Below, piece after piece: positions 57,197 to 64,000 of a stretch of 64,000 nt of DNA. The DNA is from an uncultured Lachnospiraceae bacterium (GTDB lineage: Bacteria; Bacillota; Clostridia; Lachnospirales; Lachnospiraceae): NCBI GenBank assembly GCA_947626795.1, contig CANQTH010000002.1, positions 51,665-115,664 on the forward strand, read 5' to 3'. The notes below the pieces were generated by a model, which saw only the letters and a list, made by a program, of their open reading frames with translations, had not been told where the DNA came from and did not search any database. The stretch's first letter is position 1. Each line of letters opens with the position of its first letter. The position numbers and the translations under genes are program-made.

Positions 57197-59361
57197 AAGT
57201 AAGCGCGATCAGTTTTACGAGGCGGGGGTTGAACCTTTCTAAGCGGCTTGCGCAGGCATGGGAGGGGGAGCGGATCTCGCTTTTTACGAAATGCGCGTCC
57301 TGCCGGGAGGAAGTTGTTCCCGTCCGGTATGCGGGACAAGGCGCGGAGGAATGTGCCGGGGAGCAGAAAGAAGAGGAGGCTGTACCCGTCCGGTATGCGG
57401 GACAAAGCGCGGAGGAATGTGCCGGGGAGCAGAAAGAAGAGGGGGCTATACCCGTCCAATATATGGAGCAAAGCGTGGAGGAATGGGCCGGGGAGCAGAT
57501 GGAAGAGGGGAACGCGCTGGTCTTTATCGGCGCCTGCGGGATTGCCGTCCGCTCGATCGCCCCGCATTTGACAGACAAGCTGCATGACAGCCCGGTGATC
57601 GTCCTGGATGAGAAGGGGAAGCACGCCATACCGATCCTTTCCGGGCATTTCGGCGGGGCGAACAGGCTTGCGGAGCAGATCGCGAAGGTGCTGGGGGCGG
57701 AGGCCGTGATCACGACGGCGACAGACTTGAACGGAAAATTTGCCGTGGATGCGTTCGCGAGGGAGAACGGGCTTGCGGCCGCGCCGAAGGAGGGGATCGC
57801 GAAAGTTTCCGCGAAGGTTTTGGAAGGGGAGGAGATCACGATATCCATCGAGCCGGGCCTTCTTCCGGAAGGAGCAGTTTTTCCGGAAGGCGTGCGCCCT
57901 GTTCCGTATCCGCCGGATCGGCGCGTGGACGTCCTTGCCTCGTTTGCGGGCGCGCGGATGGGAAAAGGCAAAGACGCGGCTGGCGCGGCGCTCTTTCTTT
58001 TCCCAAGGGAATATGCGATCGGCGTCGGCTGCAAACGCGGGAAAAGCGCGGAGGAGATCGAGGCGTTCCTCCAAAAGGCTTTGGAGCGGGCGGGAATCTG
58101 CGCAGAGCAGGTTTTCACGCTTGCGTCCCTCGACCGGAAGAAGGATGAGCCGGGGCTTAGGTCCTGGTGCAGGAAACATAAAATACCGTTTTCTGTTTAT
58201 GGGGCAGGGCAGCTTCAGGAGCTGGAAGGGAACTTCCAGCCGTCCGCATTCGTGCTGGAGGAAACAGGCGTGGACAATGTGTGCGAGCGCGCGGCGGCCA
58301 TGGCCTGCGCGCCGGGCGGGACGGTCGTTTTCCCAAAATGCGCCGGGAACGGGATAACGGCGGCCATTGCGAAACGGCCTTGGGACGTCTCAGCTGCGGG
58401 AAACGCGGCGGAAAGAGACGCGCGTCCGGAAACGCGCGCGTCAGAAGGAAGCGTGAATCAGGAAAGGTATGCGCCAGCGAAAAACGCGCGTCCGGAAATG
58501 AGCGCAGCAGAAGGAAGCGTGAATCAGGAAAGGCGCGCGATGGAAAGAGACGCGCGTCCGGAAATGAGCGCAGCAAAGGAAAGCGAAAAAAAGAGCGTGC
58601 AGATCGATATCGTCGGCATCGGCCCGGGGAAAGAAAGCGGGATGACGGTGGAGGCGATCCGCGCGTTGGAGGAAGCGGACGTCATCATCGGCTATCCGGC
58701 CTATCTGCGTCTGTTAGGGGAGCGGTTTTCCGGGAAGGAATTTTTGTCTTCCCCGATGCGCCGGGAAGAAGAACGCTGCCGGATGTGCTTTCGGGAAGCC
58801 GCGCGCGGGAAGAAGGCCGCGCTCGTGTGCAGCGGGGACGCCGGGATCTACGGGCTGGCTTCGCTTATGCATGAGATTGGGAAAGAATATCCGCAGATCG
58901 GGCTGCGCGTCGTCCCCGGGGTGACGGCGGCAAGCAGCGGGGCGGCGGTTTTGGGCGCGCCTGTGAACCATGATTTCTGCGCGGTCAGCTTAAGCGATTA
59001 CTTGACTCCCTGGGAAACGATCGAGCGGCGGCTGGAAGCGGCGGCGAAAAGCGGGTTCGCGATCGTGCTGTACAATCCGGCCAGCCGGACGCGGCCGGGC
59101 AGCCTGGCGCGGGCCTGCGGCGTCCTGCTTAAATATATGGAAGCGGAACGACCCTGCGGCTACGTGGCGAACATCGGGCGGGACGGGGAAAGATCTGTCG
59201 TCTGCACGCTGGGCGAGCTGCGGGACGCGCGGGCGGATATGTTTACGACCGTGTTTATCGGAAATGAGGCGACTGAAAATATAGGCGGGAAATTAGTGGC
59301 GAAACGGGGGTACCAAATTGGGAAAAATACTGATATTTGCAGGGACGACGGAAGGACGTGA
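57193..59361 (+). CDS. CbiG-CbiH fusion (cobalamin biosynthesis protein CbiG / precorrin-3B C17-methyltransferase)
   Basis: CbiG: VFIGACGIAVRSIAPHLTDKLHDSPVIVLDEKGKHAIPILSGHFGGANRLAEQIA; CbiH: IDIVGIGPGKESGMTVEAIRALEEADVIIGY, CSGDAGIYGLASLMHE. Confidence 0.93.
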   Translation: MKVSAISFTRRGLNLSKRLAQAWEGERISLFTKCASCREEVVPVRYAGQGAEECAGEQKEEEAVPVRYAGQSAEECAGEQKEEGAIPVQYMEQSVEEWAGEQMEEGNALVFIGACGIAVRSIAPHLTDKLHDSPVIVLDEKGKHAIPILSGHFGGANRLAEQIAKVLGAEAVITTATDLNGKFAVDAFARENGLAAAPKEGIAKVSAKVLEGEEITISIEPGLLPEGAVFPEGVRPVPYPPDRRVDVLASFAGARMGKGKDAAGAALFLFPREYAIGVGCKRGKSAEEIEAFLQKALERAGICAEQVFTLASLDRKKDEPGLRSWCRKHKIPFSVYGAGQLQELEGNFQPSAFVLEETGVDNVCERAAAMACAPGGTVVFPKCAGNGITAAIAKRPWDVSAAGNAAERDARPETRASEGSVNQERYAPAKNARPEMSAAEGSVNQERRAMERDARPEMSAAKESEKKSVQIDIVGIGPGKESGMTVEAIRALEEADVIIGYPAYLRLLGERFSGKEFLSSPMRREEERCRMCFREAARGKKAALVCSGDAGIYGLASLMHEIGKEYPQIGLRVVPGVTAASSGAAVLGAPVNHDFCAVSLSDYLTPWETIERRLEAAAKSGFAIVLYNPASRTRPGSLARACGVLLKYMEAERPCGYVANIGRDGERSVVCTLGELRDARADMFTTVFIGNEATENIGGKLVAKRGYQIGKNTDICRDDGRT
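57316..57513 (+). repeat. In-frame 66-bp tandem array in CbiG part
   Basis: Units at 57316, 57382, 57448 (VPVRYAGQGAEECAGEQKEEEA). Confidence 0.95.
58414..58590 (+). repeat. In-frame 66-bp tandem array in the CbiG-CbiH linker
   Basis: GCGCGTCCGGAA-started units at 58420, 58486, 58552. Confidence 0.93.
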
Positions 59362-61678
59362 GCTGTCCGGGCGTCTGGCGGCGGCAGGGATCGCCCATAC
59401 GGTGTGCGTTGCGACGGAATATGGGGAGCTTGCGCTGAAAAAGCATCCCCTGGCGGACGTCCGGCGCGGGCGGATGGGGCGCGGGGAAATCTTGTCTTTC
59501 CTTGCGGAAAATGGTTTTGCGGCCGTGGCGGACGCGACCCATCCTTATGCGCGGGAGGCCACGGAGAACATCCGGGCGGCGGCGCGGGAAAGCGGCGTCC
59601 CCTACATCCGGCTGGAACGGGAGACGGAAGGGTTTGCGGAAGGCGAGGGGGATGTGCGTCATTTTGCCGACGCGTCGGCGTGCGCGGAAGCGTTGGATGA
59701 GATTAAGGGGAATATCCTGCTGACGACGGGGAGCAAGGAGCTTCCGGTCTTTTGCGCGTCGGAGGAACGCAGGCGCAGGCTGTACGTGCGGACGCTGCCG
59801 AGCCTTGAGAGCCTTAGGGCCTGCATGGCGCATGGCCTTTGGGGCAGGCAGGTGATAGCGGCGCAGGGGCCGTTTTCCGTGGAAATGAACGCGGCGACGA
59901 TCGGGCAGTACCAGATCCGGTGCCTGGTGACGAAGGCAAGCGGCAGGGCGGGCGGATATTTGGAAAAATTAGAGGCGGCAAGGCGGGCGGGCGTCCCGGC
60001 ATTTGTCATTGGGAAGCAGGCGGACGACGAGCCGGGCTGCTCCTTTGCGGAAGCCTGCAGGCGTTTAGAGGAAATCTGCAAAAGGCCGATCTTAGATGTG
60101 GGCGGGCAGGACGAAGGGAAGCCGTATCCCCAAGATATAGTGGCGAGGGACGGAAAGATGCAGGATATCTTGCATAAGGCGGGGCAAGATGGCGGCTTGT
60201 CCGCCGTCCGGCAAGTGGATGGGCCGGAAGAGGGGCGGCACTTCATTCAGGAAGGAGAGGAAAGCGGCCTGCCCGCCGTCCGGCAAGCGGATGGGCCGGA
60301 AGAGGGGCGGCGCTTCATTCAGGAAGGAGAGGAAAGCGGCCAGTCCGCCGTCCGGCAAGTGAATGGGCCGGAAGAGGAATCGCATTCAGCCCGAGCGGAT
60401 GTATCCGGGGCGCTGGAAATCACGCTGGCGGGCGTCGGGATGGGGGATAGGCGGAGCATAACGGAGGCGGTTTTGCATGAGATTGAGCGGGCCGACGTCC
60501 TGTTTGGGGCCGAGCGCCTGATCGGGCCGTACCAGCCGCGCATGGGGAAAATGCCTTATTACAGCGCAGGGCAGGTCGTCCCCTGCCTGAAAAATCTGCA
60601 GGCCGCCGCGCCGGGAAGGCGCGTGAGAGCGGTCGTGCTGTTTTCCGGGGACAGCGGGTTTTACAGCGGTTGCCGGGCGTTGAAGGAAGGGCTGCAAAAG
60701 GAAATAGAATCCGGGGGCCTGCGCGCTTCCGTGAAGATTTTGCCGGGAATATCCTCGGTTTCTTATCTCGCCGCCTGCATGGGGGCAAGTTATGAGGACG
60801 CGGCCATTTACAGCATCCATGGGAAAGAGATCCCGGATCTCGCGGAAAAGATCGCGCGATCGGCAAGGACGTTCCTGCTGGTATCCGGCGCGTCGGACGT
60901 TGCGGGCCTTGGGAAACTGCTCCTGGACGGAAACCTGGGGGCCTGCCGCGTTACCGTCGGTTATCAATTATCTTATCCGGAACAGAAAATGATGCGCTTA
61001 ACGCCGGAAGAATGTTGTAAAATAAAAGAAGCGGGACTGTACGCCTGCTGCGTGGAAAATCCGAGGCCGCAGGAAGATACGAGGATTCTGACGCACGGGA
61101 GAAAAGATGCGGAATTTCTGCGCGGGAAAGTCCCGATGACGAAAGAGGAAGTGCGGGAAGCCTGCATCTGCAAGCTGCGCTTATGTGAAAACGCCGTCGT
61201 GTACGACGTCGGGAGCGGGACAGGCTCCGTCGCGGTCGAAATAGCCGGGATCTCGCGCGGCATCCGGGTATTCGCGATCGAAAGGAAAGGCGAGGCGATC
61301 GGCCTGATCCGCCGGAACAAAGAAAAATTCCGCCTGACGAACCTGCAGGAAGTTTTCGCCCATGCGCCGGAAGGGTTTGCGGGATTGCCGCGCCCGACCC
61401 ATGCGTTCATCGGGGGAAGCGGCGGCAGGCTGCGGGAGATCTTGTCCGCGCTTTATGAGAAAAATCCCAGGATGCGCATTGTGTTGACGGCGGTCAGCTT
61501 AGAAACCCTCGCGCAGGTCAAAGAGATCTTCGCGCAGTATCCGGTCGAGCAGGAAGAGCTGGCGCAGATCCAGGTAAGCCGGGCGGAGCTGGCTGGGGCT
61601 TCCCATTTGATGCGCGCGGAAAATCCGGTATGGGTCTGCGCGTTCACATTTACGGAGAGGAAGGAAGAGGGAAAATGA
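59318..61678 (+). CDS. CbiJ-CbiE-CbiT triple fusion
   Basis: CbiJ ILIFAGTTEGRELSGRLAAAG; CbiE ITLAGVGMGDRRSITEAV, VVLFSGDSGFYSG; CbiT VPMTKEEVREACICKLRLCENAVVYDVGSGTGSVAVEIA. Confidence 0.92.
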   Translation: MGKILIFAGTTEGRELSGRLAAAGIAHTVCVATEYGELALKKHPLADVRRGRMGRGEILSFLAENGFAAVADATHPYAREATENIRAAARESGVPYIRLERETEGFAEGEGDVRHFADASACAEALDEIKGNILLTTGSKELPVFCASEERRRRLYVRTLPSLESLRACMAHGLWGRQVIAAQGPFSVEMNAATIGQYQIRCLVTKASGRAGGYLEKLEAARRAGVPAFVIGKQADDEPGCSFAEACRRLEEICKRPILDVGGQDEGKPYPQDIVARDGKMQDILHKAGQDGGLSAVRQVDGPEEGRHFIQEGEESGLPAVRQADGPEEGRRFIQEGEESGQSAVRQVNGPEEESHSARADVSGALEITLAGVGMGDRRSITEAVLHEIERADVLFGAERLIGPYQPRMGKMPYYSAGQVVPCLKNLQAAAPGRRVRAVVLFSGDSGFYSGCRALKEGLQKEIESGGLRASVKILPGISSVSYLAACMGASYEDAAIYSIHGKEIPDLAEKIARSARTFLLVSGASDVAGLGKLLLDGNLGACRVTVGYQLSYPEQKMMRLTPEECCKIKEAGLYACCVENPRPQEDTRILTHGRKDAEFLRGKVPMTKEEVREACICKLRLCENAVVYDVGSGTGSVAVEIAGISRGIRVFAIERKGEAIGLIRRNKEKFRLTNLQEVFAHAPEGFAGLPRPTHAFIGGSGGRLREILSALYEKNPRMRIVLTAVSLETLAQVKEIFAQYPVEQEELAQIQVSRAELAGASHLMRAENPVWVCAFTFTERKEEGK
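60190..60380 (+). repeat. In-frame 72-bp tandem array in the CbiJ-CbiE linker
   Basis: GCCGTCCGGCAAG-started units at 60203, 60275, 60347. Confidence 0.95.
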
Positions 61679-61788
61679 GGCGTGTGATGGTGGCCCCCAT
61701 TTGATGCGCGCGGAAAATCCGGTATGGGTCTGCGCGTTCACATTTACGGAGAGGAAGGAGGAGGGAAGATGAGGCGTGTGATGGTGGC
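61602..61788 (+). repeat. 94-bp tandem duplication spanning the cbiT 3' end and cbiA start
   Basis: CCCATTTGATGCGCGCGGAAAATCCGG...ATGAGGCGTGTGATGGTGGC at 61602 and 61696. Confidence 0.95.
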
Positions 61789-63355
61789 ATCCATTAAGAG
61801 CGGGAGCGGAAAGACCATGGCGTCCTGCGCGCTCCTGCGCACATGGAAAAAAGCGGGGCAGGAGACGGCGGCCTATAAATGCGGGCCGGACTACATTGAC
61901 CCGATGTTCCATCAGAAAGCGGCCGGAGTCCCTTCGAGGAATCTGGATACGTTTTTTACAGGGGAAGAAAAAGTGCGGGAGCTTCTCTTGCGCGGCAGGA
62001 CAGGAAGGGAGTTCGCCGTCCTGGAAGGCGCGATGGGCCTGTTCGACGGGCTGGGCGGCGTCCGGGAGGAAGGCTCGTCCTATCATTTGGCGAAAGTGAC
62101 GAAAACGCCGATCCTTTTGACCGTGGACGCGAAAGGGATGGGGCGTTCCATCCTCTCATTGATCGCCGGGGTTCTGGCTTATGACAGCGAGCGGCTGGTG
62201 AAAGGCGTCATCTTAAACCGGATCTCAGCGTCTTATCATGCTGTGATAAAGCCGCTGGCTGAGCGCGAGCTGGGCGTTCCGGTCGTCGGTTATTTTACGG
62301 AAAAAAAGGAATTTGCCATCGGAAGCAGGCATTTGGGGCTGTGCCTTCCGGGGGAATTGGCGCAGGCGGAGGCGTGGATAGAGGCGGTCACGGAAGAATT
62401 TAAGGCGAACGCGTCCTTTCCTGCGATCCTGGAGATCGCGGGGACGGCGGGCGAGATCTGCGGTGGGACGCGCATTTTTTCCCTAAGAGGTGTTCAGGAG
62501 GAACGTTCTGCGGAATCAGGAGAGCAAGGGAGCGGATCATCCCAGGCGGTCTTGGAAAAGAGGGGGTCAGAAGAGCAGAGGAGCGTGTCATCCCAGGCGG
62601 CCTTGGAAAAGAGAGGATCAGAAGAGCAGGGGAGCGTGTCAACCCAGACGGCATCGGGGAAGAGGGGGTCAGAAGAGCGGGGGAGCGTGTCATCCCAGGC
62701 GGCCTTGGAAATGAGAGGGGAAGCGGGCGGCCCGGTGATCGCGGTGGCGAAGGACGAGGCGTTTTGTTTTTATTATGAGGACAATCTTTGGCTGCTGCGG
62801 GAGATGGGCGCGAAACTCGAATTTTTTTCCCCGCTTCATGACGAAAAGCTGCCGGAAGGATGCTGCGGGCTTTTGCTTGGGGGCGGCTATCCGGAGCTGC
62901 ATGCGGAAAAGCTCAGCGCGAACGGGAATATGCGCGCGGCCATAAAAGCAGCCGTCGAAAGCGGGATGCCTGCGGTAGCGGAATGCGGGGGCTTTTTATA
63001 TCTGCACAAGACGCTCGCGTATCAGGGGAAGCGTTACCCGATGGCGGGCGTCCTGCCCGCCGCCTGCTACGACGCCGGAAGATCCGTGCGATTCGGGTAT
63101 TTGGAGCTGGAAGAGAAGAAGGCGTCCTTTTTGCCGGAGGGGCAGCGGATCCGGGGGCATGAGTTTCACTATTTTGACAGCGAAGAGAACGGGGATGGGT
63201 GCATTGGGATAAAGCCGCTGACCGGGAAACGGTTCCCCTGCGTGGTGGCGAGGAAAGATCAGTGGTTCGGCTTCGCGCATCTGTATTATCCCTCAAATCC
63301 GTCCTTCGCGGAGCGTTTTGTCGGGAAGGCGGCGGCCTGGCGGGCCGCCCACTGA
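61769..63355 (+). CDS. cbiA: Cobyrinate a,c-diamide synthase
   Basis: RRVMVASIKSGSGKTMASCALL, CGPDYIDPMFH, VLEGAMGLFDGLGG, GGGYPELHAEKLSAN, AECGGFLYL. Confidence 0.94.
   Translation: MRRVMVASIKSGSGKTMASCALLRTWKKAGQETAAYKCGPDYIDPMFHQKAAGVPSRNLDTFFTGEEKVRELLLRGRTGREFAVLEGAMGLFDGLGGVREEGSSYHLAKVTKTPILLTVDAKGMGRSILSLIAGVLAYDSERLVKGVILNRISASYHAVIKPLAERELGVPVVGYFTEKKEFAIGSRHLGLCLPGELAQAEAWIEAVTEEFKANASFPAILEIAGTAGEICGGTRIFSLRGVQEERSAESGEQGSGSSQAVLEKRGSEEQRSVSSQAALEKRGSEEQGSVSTQTASGKRGSEERGSVSSQAALEMRGEAGGPVIAVAKDEAFCFYYEDNLWLLREMGAKLEFFSPLHDEKLPEGCCGLLLGGGYPELHAEKLSANGNMRAAIKAAVESGMPAVAECGGFLYLHKTLAYQGKRYPMAGVLPAACYDAGRSVRFGYLELEEKKASFLPEGQRIRGHEFHYFDSEENGDGCIGIKPLTGKRFPCVVARKDQWFGFAHLYYPSNPSFAERFVGKAAAWRAAH
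62510..62712 (+). repeat. In-frame 51-bp tandem array in the cbiA inter-domain linker
   Basis: SSQAVLEKRGSEEQRSV / SSQAALEKRGSEEQGSV / STQTASGKRGSEERGSV / SSQAALEMRG. Confidence 0.93.
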
Positions 63356-63368
63356 AAAGGAGGGCTTT

Positions 63369-63605
63369 ATGGAAGATTCTTATCGTTTTTTTGCGAACCG
63401 CGCGTGCAAATATTACCCCTGCCATGAGGGGCTTGCGGAATTGAACTGCCTGTTCTGCTATTGCCCGCTGCATGACAGGACGGATTGCCCGGGAAATCCG
63501 CATTATTTTGAGAAGGACGGGAAGCGGATCAAGGACTGCACGAACTGCGTGTTCCCGCACAGGCCGGAGAATTATGAGGCGGTCATGGAATTTTTGAAAA
63601 AATGA
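63369..63605 (+). CDS. Cysteine-rich small domain protein at the end of the cobalamin cluster
   Basis: 78 aa, 8 Cys incl. CKYYPC, NCLFCYCPLHDRTDC, DCTNC; RBS AAGGAGG. Confidence 0.85.
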   Translation: MEDSYRFFANRACKYYPCHEGLAELNCLFCYCPLHDRTDCPGNPHYFEKDGKRIKDCTNCVFPHRPENYEAVMEFLKK

Positions 63606-63608
63606 GGG

Positions 63609-63672
63609 TAACAGTTTGAACCAGGGGCTGTCGCACGAAATAATTCGTACGCAGCCTCGTTTTTTAAAAACA
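63609..63672 (+). repeat. Partial palindromic element E6 with terminator-like hairpin
   Basis: GTAACAGTTTGAACCAGG then imperfect GGGCTGTCGCACGAA-ATAA-TTCGTACGCAGCC and T-run. Confidence 0.5.
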
Positions 63673-63761
63673 ACTGGTTATCATTGGATCTTCAATACGC
63701 ATAGGCATATTTTAATGTGCGAAGTTTGAGTTTTCATTTGAGTTTTTATCGTGAAAAATAA

Positions 63762-63790
63762 TTGAGGGATTGAAGCGGCTGTGCTATACT
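63762..63790 (+). promoter_or_regulatory. Putative promoter upstream of the terminal GNAT gene
   Basis: TTGAGG-17-TATACT. Confidence 0.45.
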
Positions 63791-63897
63791 ATAAAGCAGT
63801 GTGGCATAGTTAATGTTAATTATTTGCCATTGTTCTTGGATTAGAATTTTGGAATAGACTTTTACTGTGGATGTTTGGTCGGGAGAAATAAAAGAAA

Positions 63898-64000
63898 ATG
63901 ATTTGTAAAATAAGAAAATGGAGATTATCGGATGCAAAAGATTTAGCGATCGCCCTTTCAAATAGAAAAGTACAGGATAATCTTCGGGACGGATTGCCAT
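63898..64000 (+). CDS. GNAT family N-acetyltransferase, 5' fragment
   Basis: MICKIRKWRLSDAKDLAIALSNRKVQDNLRDGLP, typical RimJ/RimL-like N-terminus. Confidence 0.7.
   Translation, partial: MICKIRKWRLSDAKDLAIALSNRKVQDNLRDGLP

Noticed and set aside
57075-58179. Overlapping antisense ORFs (347 and 350 aa) over cbiG
   Set aside because: Shadow ORFs opposite a strong CbiG-CbiH call.
60190-60380. Repeat arrays as one mobile repeat family shared among cob genes
   Set aside because: Unit sequences differ between loci (only the two cbiD arrays are clearly related), so locus-specific amplification fits better.
63746-64000. Minus ORF at window end
   Set aside because: AT-rich random-looking translation; the plus-strand GNAT start with promoter and RBS explains the region better.

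Overview
The window is a roughly 57-60% GC chromosomal segment with Firmicutes/Lachnospiraceae-like gene content (lineage inferred from gene content only). It holds: an ABC exporter end, an MCP, a PHP phosphatase, gapA-pgk-tpiA, a secreted CAP protein, mutY, a polar amino-acid ABC transporter, topB (frameshifted), an FNT channel, an orphan N6-adenine methylase, an HD-GYP protein, TetR plus MMPL plus a LxxG-heptad partner, an SBP-GGDEF-EAL receptor, a sigma-like protein, ptsI, a metallophosphoesterase (frameshifted), an ECF sigma/anti-sigma-like pair, a histidine kinase, and a scarred region (VapC, EamA, nitroreductase and Rpn remnants). From about 40.9 to 63.6 kb there is a co-directional cobalamin cluster behind one cobalamin riboswitch: CbiK lipoprotein, ABC importer, cbiP, cobT, cobU, cobS, a second cobU-like gene, cobC, cbiB, cobD, cbiC, cbiD, cbiF, cbiG-cbiH, cbiJ-cbiE-cbiT, cbiA and a Cys-rich small protein. 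The most unusual signal is a set of DNA-level tandem repeats inserted in frame (unit lengths all multiples of 3: 27-111 bp) in loops and linkers of otherwise conserved enzymes. They are concentrated in the cobalamin cluster but also occur in a kinase, a sigma-like protein and a methylase. Related tandem duplications occur at several gene boundaries. A second signal is a family of short intergenic palindromic elements with GTAACAGTT/GAACTGTTAC-type ends. All calls come from reading sequence and translations; no searches were run.
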